The translations under genes were made by a program, and so were the position numbers. Source: Psychroserpens luteus (GTDB lineage: Bacteria; Bacteroidota; Bacteroidia; Flavobacteriales; Flavobacteriaceae). Taken from it: 64,000 nt of DNA. Shown here one piece after another: positions 17,414 through 26,090 of the stretch; the first letter of the stretch is position 1, and each line of letters starts with the position of its first letter. Location: positions 124,001 through 188,000 of the forward strand of contig NZ_JADILU010000006.1 in assembly GCF_015319355.1 (NCBI RefSeq), given 5' to 3'. The notes beneath the pieces were generated by a model, which was not told the DNA's origin, did not search any database, and was given only the letters and a program-made list of their open reading frames with translations.

Positions 17414-19198
17414 CTATTTTACAATAACCTTAGTTCTATATTTAAAGTTATATTGTGTTTCTATGTTAAGGATGTACATACCAGAATCTAAATATAATGG
17501 TAATGTTAATCGTCTATCTAAAGTTTGAATAGATTGATATACTATTTTACCTGTAATATCAATTAATGATATTGTAGCGTTGTTAACAACCTTATTACTG
17601 AGGATAGTTAACTCATTATCAATTGGGTTTTTCTCAATCTTAAGAGTTGCAAAATTTTCAAATTCAACATTAGACAACGTTTCTGGCATAATTTCACTTA
17701 AAGCAAAAGCAACATTTTGTTCAGTTAATTGTACGTGATTTTCATTGTCATCTGGCATATACCAATTTACAAATGGTGTAGTATTGGTTGTGTCGCCAGA
17801 ACTTCCAGGAGTTCCTAAATTAATATCATGATACCAATCAATTTCATCGTTAGTAATCTCTAAAGCCATACCGCTTACAGAAGGGATAAAACTAAATTTA
17901 TCTAATAGTAAAGATGTTAGGAAACTATCAATTAATGGGTTGCCTCCTAAGCCTTCTGTGAATCCTCCAAGGTTAAAAAGACCTCCTGATGCAGCATCAA
18001 CACCATCAGAAAAAGAAGGTGCTTGTGCTTCAACTTCAACATCGATTAGTGTGATTGGAAAAATAAAGAACCCTTGAACAAGTAATTTACTAATTACTTG
18101 TTCTCCATCAGCTGTTGCTGGTGTTAGATTGATGTTAATTGTAGCAGTTACATCAGATAAAGGTGGAACATCTGGAAGCGGTAAATTTTGAAGGTTTAAA
18201 GCAGCAAAACCAGGAGTTACAGGTGTATTGGCTATAGATTGATATGGTGAGCCAATTCCACTACCGTTAATCATAGATACATTACGTGTGTTTTGAGGGT
18301 ATCCTCCTATATTATTTAAAAAGACGTTTCTATATGGATGCGCTTCTGGTAGTAGTTTAGTAGGATCAAATTCTACATCACTTCCACTTAATAAATGTGA
18401 TTCAAAATGATCAACTAGCAATTGCTTTGCAGCTGGAGATTTTAGGAGTCCATCGACAACACCTTGCAATGCGACAATATTTAAGTCTTCACCTAAACCA
18501 AAGCCTAGGAAATTAAACTGATGTTGGAAACCTAAAGGAACATTAGCACCTAAATGAGGTGCATCAAATGAAATCCAAAGACGTGTTTCGTGATCTTGTG
18601 AATTATTTTCCATGTAGTTTAATGCAAATCTAGAAATCAGTCCACCCATGCTTGGGCCAATGATTACGAGATCTTCATCTCCAACTTTATCAGCATTAAG
18701 CGTATTTATTAAATCTACTAGTAACATAGAGTTACGTTCAATAAAATCTGCACCACCATTTACAAGCGTACTTCCAGGATAATCTGCTTCGTCAATTATA
18801 GTATCTGCGTTAGTATCTGTCGCATCATCAATATTTAAAAGTGTATTATCACTCAATCTAAAATAAGAGGGAAAGTTTAAGACAACAACATCAAAGCCTT
18901 CTGCTCTAACTAAATCTCCTAGGTTTTGGTCACCTTGTGATCCGTTAAAATCTAATAAGCCATATAAACCAGAGATCGTTCTTGTGTCACCAGGATCAAA
19001 ACCATCAATAAGAATTATTGGTTTGTCTAGAACACCATTGTCTGTGTCTAAAAATATTTCATACTCACCTAAACCAGCAAATTCAGGAACTCCAGTATAA
19101 CCTGATAAATCTGCAGTAAGTGTAGATTCAAACTCAACAGTTTGAGCCTGTACTAATAGAGGTAGTACTAATAAAAGTAAAAAGTAATGTTTTTTCAT
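17414..19198 (-). CDS. secreted alpha/beta-hydrolase (lipase-like) with type A T9SS sorting domain
   Basis: 594 aa. Signal peptide MKKHYFLLLLVLPLLVQAQ; an alpha/beta-hydrolase region with PIILIDGFDPGD near residue 55 and the nucleophile elbow VIIGPSMGGLISR (Ser about residue 184); a candidate catalytic His in DNENHVQLTE. Residues about 525-594 form a type IX sorting domain (FATLKIEKNPIDNELTI...NIETQYNFKYRTKVIVK pattern) that directs export across the outer membrane and C-terminal processing. The substrate is probably an ester or lipid, but the exact family is not recognised. Transcribed alone, with a strong terminator. Confidence 0.83.
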   Translation of the reverse strand: MKKHYFLLLLVLPLLVQAQTVEFESTLTADLSGYTGVPEFAGLGEYEIFLDTDNGVLDKPIILIDGFDPGDTRTISGLYGLLDFNGSQGDQNLGDLVRAEGFDVVVLNFPSYFRLSDNTLLNIDDATDTNADTIIDEADYPGSTLVNGGADFIERNSMLLVDLINTLNADKVGDEDLVIIGPSMGGLISRFALNYMENNSQDHETRLWISFDAPHLGANVPLGFQHQFNFLGFGLGEDLNIVALQGVVDGLLKSPAAKQLLVDHFESHLLSGSDVEFDPTKLLPEAHPYRNVFLNNIGGYPQNTRNVSMINGSGIGSPYQSIANTPVTPGFAALNLQNLPLPDVPPLSDVTATININLTPATADGEQVISKLLVQGFFIFPITLIDVEVEAQAPSFSDGVDAASGGLFNLGGFTEGLGGNPLIDSFLTSLLLDKFSFIPSVSGMALEITNDEIDWYHDINLGTPGSSGDTTNTTPFVNWYMPDDNENHVQLTEQNVAFALSEIMPETLSNVEFENFATLKIEKNPIDNELTILSNKVVNNATISLIDITGKIVYQSIQTLDRRLTLPLYLDSGMYILNIETQYNFKYRTKVIVK

Positions 19199-19292
19199 AG
19201 TTGATCAATTTAAATAAATTTGACCAACAATATACAAAGTTTCATCTAGTTAATTATGTGTCATTTAATGTTTTAGGTTTAAAGGCAAAAAA

Positions 19293-19320
19293 AATCCTCA
19301 AACCGTAAGATTTGAGGATT
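19293..19320 (-). terminator. intrinsic terminator after pruA
   Basis: AATCCTCAAA (19293-19302) pairs with TTTGAGGATT (19311-19320) around an 8-nt loop; on the minus strand the stem is followed by a run of T (the A tract at 19287-19294). Confidence 0.8.
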
Positions 19321-19343
19321 TATAATAATTATATGTTGAATTT

Positions 19344-20969
19344 TTATCCTAAAAACGGATAGCGATAATCTGTAGGTGTTACAAATGTTTCTTTTATCAT
19401 TCTAGGAGATACCCAACGTAATAAATTTAATGCACTACCAGCTTTGTCATTTGTTCCAGAAGCTCTTGCGCCTCCAAATGGCTGTTGACCAACAACTGCT
19501 CCTGTAGGTTTGTCATTAATATAGAAGTTTCCTGCGCAGTTTTGTAATGCTTTTGTAGCTTCTTGAATTGCATATCTATCTGTTGATAAAATAGCTCCAG
19601 TTAGTGCATATTCACTTGTTTCATCTACAAGTTTCAATGTTTCAGAATACTTGTTTTCATCATATACGTAAATAGTCATTACAGGTCCAAATAACTCTGT
19701 ACACATTGTTGAATATTTTGGGTTAGTTGTTACAATAACTGTTGGTTCTATAAAGTAACCTTTGCTCTTATCGTAGTTTCCACCAACGATAATTTCAGCA
19801 TCACTATCATTTTTTGCTTGGTCAATAAATTTAGCTAATTTATCAAATGAACCTTCATGAATTACAGCAGTTACAAAGTTGCTTAAATCTTCAGGAGAAC
19901 CCATTTTAAAAGACTTCACATCTTCTATAACACGTTTCTTTACAACTTCCCACATATTTGAAGGTACGTAAGCTCTTGAAGCTGCACTACATTTTTGACC
20001 TTGAAATTCAAATGAACCTCTAGAGATAGCTGTTGCGACTTGAATAGGGTTGGCACTTTTATGCGCAACAATAAAATCTTTACCACCAGTTTCTCCAACT
20101 ATTCTTGGGTATGTCTTGTAGTTGTGAATGTTATTTCCGATTTTTTTCCAAAGTTCTTTAAAGATGTAAGTCGAACCTGTAAAATGTAATCCAGAAAAAT
20201 CTGGGCTATCCATAACTGTATCTGTAATCATAACTGGATCACCAAAAACAACATTAATAACTCCAGCAGGTACACCAGCTTCTTTGAAAACGTCCATGAT
20301 AACTTTTGCAGAAAAGATCTGACTATCACTAGGTTTCCAAACCACGACGTTACCCATCATTGCCATACATGCAGGAAGATTTCCAGCAATAGCAGTAAAG
20401 TTAAATGGTGTTACAGCGTATACAAAACCTTCTAGTGGACGGTATTCTAATCTGTTCCAGGCATCACTTGTACTGTCTGGTTGTTCATGGTAAATATCTG
20501 TCATGAACTGCACATTGAATCTTAAAAAATCTATCAATTCGCAAGCAGCATCAATTTCTGCTTGATGAACCGTTTTAGATTGCGCAATCATAGTTGCTGC
20601 GTTTATTTTTGCTCTATAAGGACCAGCGATTAACTCAGCAGCTTTCAAGAAAATTCCTGCACGTTGCTCCCAAGGTAATTGAGACCATTCTTTTCTAGCT
20701 TCTAAAGCTGTTGCAATAGCTTCATCTACATTAGACTTTTCTGCTAAATGATAAGTCCCAACAACATGTTGATGATCATGAGGTGCAGACATGGTTTTAG
20801 TATTTCCTGTCTTTACATCTTTACCGTTGATGTACATTGGTACGTCAATAGTTTCATTAAACATTTTTTTATAAGCCTTTAAAACTTCATCACGCTCGGG
20901 AGATCCTGGAGCATATGACTTAACAGGCTCATTTATAGCTATTGGTACATTGAAAAATCCTTTTCCCAT
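19344..20969 (-). CDS. pruA: L-glutamate gamma-semialdehyde (1-pyrroline-5-carboxylate) dehydrogenase
   Basis: 541-aa NAD-dependent aldehyde dehydrogenase of proline catabolism, oxidising glutamate semialdehyde to glutamate. Landmarks: VTPFNFTAI and VWKPSDSQ (cofactor pocket), SGLHFTGSTYIF, the general-base segment VGETGGKD, and the nucleophile in FQGQKCSAASRAY. The N-terminal extension and overall length are those of the stand-alone eukaryote/Bacteroidota-type P5CDH rather than bifunctional PutA. No putA/prodh gene adjoins in this window. A perfect -7 box lies 42 bp upstream. Confidence 0.95.
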   Translation of the reverse strand: MGKGFFNVPIAINEPVKSYAPGSPERDEVLKAYKKMFNETIDVPMYINGKDVKTGNTKTMSAPHDHQHVVGTYHLAEKSNVDEAIATALEARKEWSQLPWEQRAGIFLKAAELIAGPYRAKINAATMIAQSKTVHQAEIDAACELIDFLRFNVQFMTDIYHEQPDSTSDAWNRLEYRPLEGFVYAVTPFNFTAIAGNLPACMAMMGNVVVWKPSDSQIFSAKVIMDVFKEAGVPAGVINVVFGDPVMITDTVMDSPDFSGLHFTGSTYIFKELWKKIGNNIHNYKTYPRIVGETGGKDFIVAHKSANPIQVATAISRGSFEFQGQKCSAASRAYVPSNMWEVVKKRVIEDVKSFKMGSPEDLSNFVTAVIHEGSFDKLAKFIDQAKNDSDAEIIVGGNYDKSKGYFIEPTVIVTTNPKYSTMCTELFGPVMTIYVYDENKYSETLKLVDETSEYALTGAILSTDRYAIQEATKALQNCAGNFYINDKPTGAVVGQQPFGGARASGTNDKAGSALNLLRWVSPRMIKETFVTPTDYRYPFLG

Positions 20970-21010
20970 CTTAATATAAATTTATAATTTGGTTATTATT
21001 TTTGAAGCTG

Positions 21011-21018
21011 CAAAGTTA
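21011..21018 (-). promoter_or_regulatory. -7 box of pruA promoter
   Basis: The minus strand reads TAACTTTG, an exact TAnnTTTG match 41 bp upstream of the pruA ATG. Confidence 0.4.
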
Positions 21019-21103
21019 CGATTTTTTGACGACTAATGGATTGCCTAGTATTAAAACAAGGTTAAAATAATCGGTAATTTTTTGTAAGTTGCCACCTTTA
21101 ATT

Positions 21104-22111
21104 ATGAATATGAACGACGGAATAATCCTAACCCTCGCTTACCCAGAAACCATTGTCTCACACGCAGAAGAATGGTACTCAAAGTTTTTGCGCTTTTTTT
21201 TCATTGGAAGTAAAAAACATGTGAGAGCTGGTCATGCAGCATTGGTTTTAATTGATAAATCAACTGGTGTTTTAGAATATCATGACTTTGGACGATATAT
21301 TACGCCATCTCCAAACGGAAGGGTTCGTGGTCAAGAAACAGACTTTGAACTTGATTTTCCAATTTCCGCAGAGATAAAAAATAATACTATTGAAAACTTA
21401 GATGAGATTCTTAAGTTTTTGGCAACACAACCAAAATTAACGCATGGTGATGGCAATTTATATGCTTCGGTTTGTAATGCGATAGATTATAAAAAAGCAA
21501 GATCTCATATCACCTCAATGCAACATAAAGGGTTTATAAGATATGCAGCTTTTGTTAATGACGCTTGTAATTGCGCGCGTTTTGTTACAGATACTTTGAT
21601 TGCTTGCGTGACCAGCGATTCTATAAAATCTAAACTTATTAAGTCCAAAATTTTTACGCCAAGTACTATTGGTAATGTTGTGATTGCAGATACAGAGGAT
21701 GATGTGTATTTAGTTTCTGAAACTGGTGATATCTCTGAGTTTACATCTACAGTAAGTAAAGAAAATAGACGTTTGTTTTTAGATGTGTTAAAAGGATATA
21801 ATCCTAGTATCGTTGGGACGCTCGAGCCTAAACATCATGATGTGAAAGTAGAGCATGGGCAATGGTTGAGCGGTATTGCAGCTGGAGCATGGTTTGAAAT
21901 CTATGATATAGGTAGTGAAATCGAATATAGATACAGACGTATTTCTCCCTACGGAAATGTGGATTGCGATGGGATTTATAAAATTACTACGGAAGGTTTT
22001 GAACTTAATTCAGATTATGAGTTTATTCATTATTCTAACTGCAAATTCTTTCATATTAAGCAAAACGAAACCACTTACAGATTTGAATATCTGAAGGATT
22101 TTGACTTATAG
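21104..22111 (+). CDS. DUF6695-like protein with possible permuted NlpC/P60-type peptidase fold
   Basis: 335 aa from the ATG at 21104 (MNMNDGIILTL). The frame stays open to a TTG at 21089, which has no support. No signal peptide. The N-terminal half carries GHAALVLID (about residue 42), then YHDFGRY, and later NDACNCARFVTD (about 160). This order, His before Cys with Asp-Cys next to a hydrophobic helix, is what circularly permuted NlpC/P60 (YiiX-like) enzymes show. The C-terminal part (about 245-335, GQWLSGIAAGAWFEI...CDGIYKI) looks like a small beta domain. I place it in DUF6695 from memory; the enzymatic activity is inferred only. Confidence 0.6.
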   Translation: MNMNDGIILTLAYPETIVSHAEEWYSKFLRFFFIGSKKHVRAGHAALVLIDKSTGVLEYHDFGRYITPSPNGRVRGQETDFELDFPISAEIKNNTIENLDEILKFLATQPKLTHGDGNLYASVCNAIDYKKARSHITSMQHKGFIRYAAFVNDACNCARFVTDTLIACVTSDSIKSKLIKSKIFTPSTIGNVVIADTEDDVYLVSETGDISEFTSTVSKENRRLFLDVLKGYNPSIVGTLEPKHHDVKVEHGQWLSGIAAGAWFEIYDIGSEIEYRYRRISPYGNVDCDGIYKITTEGFELNSDYEFIHYSNCKFFHIKQNETTYRFEYLKDFDL

Positions 22112-22189
22112 AAAGAATAGATTCTCTAGTCAAATCTTTTTCTTAATGACAAGAGTTAAATGATTTATTGAAAAGAATAGAAAAGAATA

Positions 22190-22576
22190 CTAATTAAGCG
22201 CAAAAGGAGCGCTTAATTTAAAAGTAGGTATGATTACTTTAAAATGATTGGTATTTGTAAAATTGACCATATTGTAATGACCTTGCATCGCTCCAAAAGG
22301 AGAGGTGAGTAGGCAGCCAGAATTATAAGTATGAGATTCCCCAGGTTTTAAAACTGGCTTTTTACCAATAACACCTTCGCCATCAACAATTTCTTCATTG
22401 TTAAGAGCGTCAAGAATTCTCCAATGTCTTGAGTTTAATTGAACAGAATCTTTGCTTTGGTTCTCAATAGTTACTTTATATCCAAAGGCGAAGTGCACTT
22501 TATAATTTTTATAAAATGTGCCTTCGAAAGATGTTTCGACAGAAATTTTAATTCCACTTGTAACTTGTTGTACCAT
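22190..22576 (-). CDS. apaG: ApaG family protein
   Basis: 128 aa, the usual ApaG length, an Ig-like/FnIII-type single domain. Conserved ApaG features are seen: FGYKVTIENQS, LNSRHWRILDA, GVIGKKPVLKPGE and YNSGCLLTSPFGAMQGHY. ApaG is linked to Co2+/Mg2+ resistance in enteric bacteria, though its biochemical role is unsettled. It converges on the DUF6695-like gene with 78 bp between. Confidence 0.93.
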   Translation of the reverse strand: MVQQVTSGIKISVETSFEGTFYKNYKVHFAFGYKVTIENQSKDSVQLNSRHWRILDALNNEEIVDGEGVIGKKPVLKPGESHTYNSGCLLTSPFGAMQGHYNMVNFTNTNHFKVIIPTFKLSAPFALN

Positions 22577-22687
22577 TTAATTGTGGTGATATGATCAAAA
22601 ATAAGCTAATTATTCTACTAAATTGGCTACTTTTTTAGAATAATGCAAATTTTTAACATTTTAATATTCTACTATCGATTAAATTGA

Positions 22688-24049
22688 TTATAAATCAGTT
22701 GAACTTGCAAATTTTTCAATAATCGCAAAGAAATTGATAATGTCTTTTTCTTGTAAAATGCTATTAATGGTAACCATCCTAACGAATTCTTGATTTTTAA
22801 AATTTCCGAAGCCAACCATAAGTTGTACGTCTTCATACAGAGCAGTGCATAATTTATTTGCAGGAATATCTTTATAATTAAAACACACAGAAATAGAATC
22901 GTCAAAACTGTATAATGTGTAATCTGGATGTTGGTTGATATAATCTCTCGCTATTTGAGCTAGATTGAATTGGTGATTTACGATAGCTTTCAATCCGTTA
23001 TTTCCAACAGATTTCCAAAGTGTCCAAAGTTTTAAAGCATCATTTCTTCTACCACATTGGAGAGAGGTTTTTCCGAGGTTAAAATCGTCATCATTGGTTT
23101 GGTACAGATATTCTGCTTCATTAGAAAATGATTGATATAAGTGTTTTTTATCTTTCGTTACAATAATGGAGCAACCAAGAGGTGTTCCTAACATTTTGTG
23201 AGCATTGACGCTAAAAGAATTAGTGTGTTCAATGCCTTTTACCAGATGTTTATAGTTGTCACTAAAAATTACTGAACCACAATAAGCACCATCCAAATGC
23301 AACCAAACGTCATGTTTTTTACATACTTTACTTATCTGTTCTACATCATCAAAAGCGCCTAAAACAGTTGTTCCTGCAGTTGCATTCACAAAAAAGGGTT
23401 GGAAACCTTGCGCTATGTCTTTTGTGATTTGGTGATCTAAATCTGTAGCTAGCATTTCGCCTTTGTCATTTGTTTTTATAGCTCGCACTTGATTTCTACC
23501 AACGCCAATAAATGATGCGTTTTTTGCGATGGAGTAATGCGAAGCTTCTGAAGTATAAAGAGTCATTTTATTTGTGACGCCTTCGGTTCTTGCTTTTGGG
23601 TTGTATTTGTCTCTAGCCATTAATACAGCCATGTAGTTACTCATTGAGCCTCCAGGAGCAAAGGTGCCATCTGCTGTTTCTGGATAGCCAATCATCTCAC
23701 AAATGGTTTTGAGAATGGTTTTCTCAATCCCAACTTGTGGACCTGCGACTTTGTAAGTATACATGCTATTATTGAGCATTACTGCCAATAAATCGCCAAG
23801 TGTTGCTCTATCAATTCTACCTCCAAATAATTGATTAAAAAAGGAAGTGGAAGCAGTTTTGGGTGTGCTTTTTATAATCTCTTTTAATGTTTTAGTAAAA
23901 TCTTCATCAATAATTGGATGGTCATTTAAACTAAGATCTAAAGTCTCATAAAGTTTTGAAGTGTCAATTGGTGTAGCAACAGGATTGTTTTTTTCTTCGG
24001 AAATGAGATATTCCGCAAGTTCTGTAAACAATTTAAGGTCTTTAAACAT
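22688..24049 (-). CDS. group II PLP-dependent decarboxylase (glutamate/cysteine-sulfinate decarboxylase-like)
   Basis: 453-aa fold-type I decarboxylase. Seen: APGGSMSNYMA near residue 127 (cofactor phosphate region), ATAGTTVLGAFDD, HLDGAYCGSVIFSD (aspartate for the pyridine ring) and SVNAHKMLGTPLGCS with the Schiff-base lysine (about residue 284). The family decarboxylates glutamate, aspartate, aromatic amino acids or cysteine sulfinate. The gene is divergent from a cysteine dioxygenase gene with under 100 bp between starts, which makes cysteine sulfinate the contextual favourite substrate (product hypotaurine). Substrate not proven. Confidence 0.85.
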   Translation of the reverse strand: MFKDLKLFTELAEYLISEEKNNPVATPIDTSKLYETLDLSLNDHPIIDEDFTKTLKEIIKSTPKTASTSFFNQLFGGRIDRATLGDLLAVMLNNSMYTYKVAGPQVGIEKTILKTICEMIGYPETADGTFAPGGSMSNYMAVLMARDKYNPKARTEGVTNKMTLYTSEASHYSIAKNASFIGVGRNQVRAIKTNDKGEMLATDLDHQITKDIAQGFQPFFVNATAGTTVLGAFDDVEQISKVCKKHDVWLHLDGAYCGSVIFSDNYKHLVKGIEHTNSFSVNAHKMLGTPLGCSIIVTKDKKHLYQSFSNEAEYLYQTNDDDFNLGKTSLQCGRRNDALKLWTLWKSVGNNGLKAIVNHQFNLAQIARDYINQHPDYTLYSFDDSISVCFNYKDIPANKLCTALYEDVQLMVGFGNFKNQEFVRMVTINSILQEKDIINFFAIIEKFASSTDL

Positions 24050-24066
24050 CTGTTAAGGTGGTTCTT

Positions 24067-24074
24067 TAATTTTG
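24067..24074 (+). promoter_or_regulatory. -7 box of the cysteine dioxygenase promoter
   Basis: TAATTTTG is an exact TAnnTTTG match. It would start transcription near 24080, which argues against the TTG at 24072 as translation start. A near-consensus minus-strand box (TAAATTTA, 24082-24089) for the decarboxylase gene sits beside it, so the two divergent promoters overlap. Confidence 0.4.
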
Positions 24075-24143
24075 GCTTTTTGTAAATTTATTCCTATTTT
24101 ATCGAAAAATTATTATAATCCCTTTAAAAATCAATTACATCTA

Positions 24144-24674
24144 TTGAAATCTCCTGAGACTATTCAAAAATTATTACAACTATTGTCGCAATCTCCTACT
24201 GAAGATTACAATGTTATTCTCAATGCTTTTGATTTTGGGTCTTTAGATTTTGCGCCTTTTGAGAGTTGGTCTAACGAAAAGTACACAAGAAATTGTTTAT
24301 TTAAAGATGCTAAATTTGAACTTATTTTACTGTGTTGGGAACAAGAGCAGGAAACAGCTGTTCATGGACATGATGGTGAGGATTGTTGGGTGTATTTGTT
24401 AGAGGGTGAAATGGAAGAAGTTTTCTTTACGATTGATGATGATCAATGTTTAAGAGAAATTGGTAGTCAAAAAGTACAGTCAAATCAATTAATATTTATG
24501 AATGATAAAATTGGGTTTCATAAATTAAAAAACAGTAACCTTGGACGATCCATAAGTTTGCATCTTTACGCAAAACCAATAGAGAATTGTGTGTCTTTTG
24601 ATGAGGTATCTCAGACTTTTATTGAAAGACAACTAAGTTATGATACGTTTAAGGAGCTTGCCTTAAAAGATTAA
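24144..24674 (+). CDS. cysteine dioxygenase family protein
   Basis: Cupin-fold non-heme iron dioxygenase (about 177 aa) that oxidises cysteine to cysteine sulfinate. Iron ligands are visible as HGH in ETAVHGHDGEDCW and His in IGFHKLKN; the Cys five residues after the second His corresponds to the crosslinking Cys of the mammalian enzyme. The start is uncertain because no in-frame ATG exists upstream of the core. The frame opens at TTG 24072, but the promoter box overlaps that codon, so I prefer TTG 24144 (LKSPETIQKLL). Its 3' end overlaps the convergent plug gene by 4 bp. Divergent partner: PLP decarboxylase. Confidence 0.85.
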   Translation: MKSPETIQKLLQLLSQSPTEDYNVILNAFDFGSLDFAPFESWSNEKYTRNCLFKDAKFELILLCWEQEQETAVHGHDGEDCWVYLLEGEMEEVFFTIDDDQCLREIGSQKVQSNQLIFMNDKIGFHKLKNSNLGRSISLHLYAKPIENCVSFDEVSQTFIERQLSYDTFKELALKD

Positions 24675-25924
24675 TTAGAAATATCTACAGATGATGCTTC
24701 TCCAAAACCAATGAGTTCATCAAAACGTGCTCCTAAATCTCTATAATACACGAGTACTTTATAATTGTTTTCTGTTTGCCAAAAATTACCACTGATTTTA
24801 CCTTCATTTAATTTTCCTTTAGCATCAACCACTACATATTTGTAGTTATAAAATCCTTGTTTGAGTTTTATTGTGCTTTTGTAGAGTTTTTCGGTGTTAT
24901 CAAATGTGAGTTTGTTTTGGTTGTTTAGTGCGTAATTGTTAAAATTTCCGTAGACATAAATAGTGCTACCATCGGTCAGTTCTGGATATTGTAACGCGAA
25001 ATGAACATTGGTGTAATCTGCTTCTATATTCACATTCTCTGTGTCTAATGCAGTAATTAAGAAATTACCATTAATATCTGGGTTGTAAGTATAAGGTCTC
25101 TTGTCTCGTGGACCACTAACATATAAATAGCTTTCATAGATGTCTTTTAAATCAATAAATTGAACACCTACGTTTGCGCCTCTTACATCTTTAGTTTCAA
25201 AAAAGCGATATTCATTACTTGCCCAAAATGCAGTCTCATTGGTGTATTTGTATATGAGCTCCTTACCAATAGTATATTGAGGCTTAACATTTGTAATTGC
25301 AGTGTTGAGGTTGTTGTTTTGGATAATTAAGGTTTTAATGTTTTCTTTAGGGTTGTTTAAATTTAAACTACCAGAGTTTATAACTATATCAATACTTTGT
25401 TTGCTCTCAATATATTTCACATCTCTAAGGCGTTTTACAGAAACACCTACTCCTAATTGCTCTTTGTAAATCATGAATTTTCTAGTAAATACAACCTCTT
25501 CATCTTCATTATATATGGTAATGATATAATTTCCAGATTTTTTTAATCCGCGAGTTTGCTCATTTGGGATTTGTAAATCATAATGAGAATAGAGTTGGTA
25601 GGCATTAAATGAATTTTCATAATTGACGATTCTATAGTTGTCAAAACCATCCATGTATTCCATTTTAACCAAATTAGATTGTGTCCAATCATAGTTGTAA
25701 TGTTCTATGGTATAGTAGAAATCTGGCTCATCTGTTGTGAGAACATCAAATTCTAAATTAAATGCTTCGCCTAGACGTATAATAGGTAATTGACCTTGAG
25801 AAGATGTGCGACTCTTAAAAGTGACGGTCTTTATGTATTCTGGTGGATTGATTTCTTCTGTTTGAGAAAATCCTTGAATAGAAATTAGAATAGCTAATAA
25901 GAAAAAATAGATGTTCTTAGTCAT
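24671..25924 (-). CDS. type IX secretion system plug protein (DUF5103)
   Basis: 417 aa with signal peptide (MTKNIYFFLLAILISIQGFSQ). The body has the DUF5103 pattern: PPEYIKTVTFKS, QLPIIRLGEAFNLEFDVL, a first beta-sandwich with YYTIEHYNYDW, and a C-terminal carbohydrate-binding-like Ig segment with STIYVYGNFNNYAL. The family includes the plug of the SprA translocon described in Flavobacterium johnsoniae, thought to close the SprA pore on the periplasmic side. Transcribed alone, overlapping the cysteine dioxygenase stop by 4 bp. It fits the T9SS parts elsewhere in the window. Confidence 0.85.
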   Translation of the reverse strand: MTKNIYFFLLAILISIQGFSQTEEINPPEYIKTVTFKSRTSSQGQLPIIRLGEAFNLEFDVLTTDEPDFYYTIEHYNYDWTQSNLVKMEYMDGFDNYRIVNYENSFNAYQLYSHYDLQIPNEQTRGLKKSGNYIITIYNEDEEVVFTRKFMIYKEQLGVGVSVKRLRDVKYIESKQSIDIVINSGSLNLNNPKENIKTLIIQNNNLNTAITNVKPQYTIGKELIYKYTNETAFWASNEYRFFETKDVRGANVGVQFIDLKDIYESYLYVSGPRDKRPYTYNPDINGNFLITALDTENVNIEADYTNVHFALQYPELTDGSTIYVYGNFNNYALNNQNKLTFDNTEKLYKSTIKLKQGFYNYKYVVVDAKGKLNEGKISGNFWQTENNYKVLVYYRDLGARFDELIGFGEASSVDISN

Positions 25925-26045
25925 TTAATAGAGTTTGATATGTAAAGATAAACAAAATCTGTGCCTTAATATTGCTTCGTTTATTTAGAATCGTTAAAAA
26001 TAATAAACTTAAAAAACCTCACTATAATATTACTCAATAAATTCG

Positions 26046-26053
26046 TATTTTTG
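26046..26053 (+). promoter_or_regulatory. -7 box of the nqr operon promoter
   Basis: TATTTTTG is an exact TAnnTTTG match 37 bp before the nqrA ATG at 26091. No convincing TTG lies at the -33 position. Confidence 0.45.
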
Positions 26054-26090
26054 CACCGATTTTTAGAGAACTAATTTCAATATAAAGCGT

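Noticed and set aside
24072-24143. TTG 24072 as cysteine dioxygenase start
   Set aside because: It overlaps the perfect -7 box at 24067-24074, so the codon would not be transcribed from that promoter. TTG 24144 is preferred but remains uncertain.
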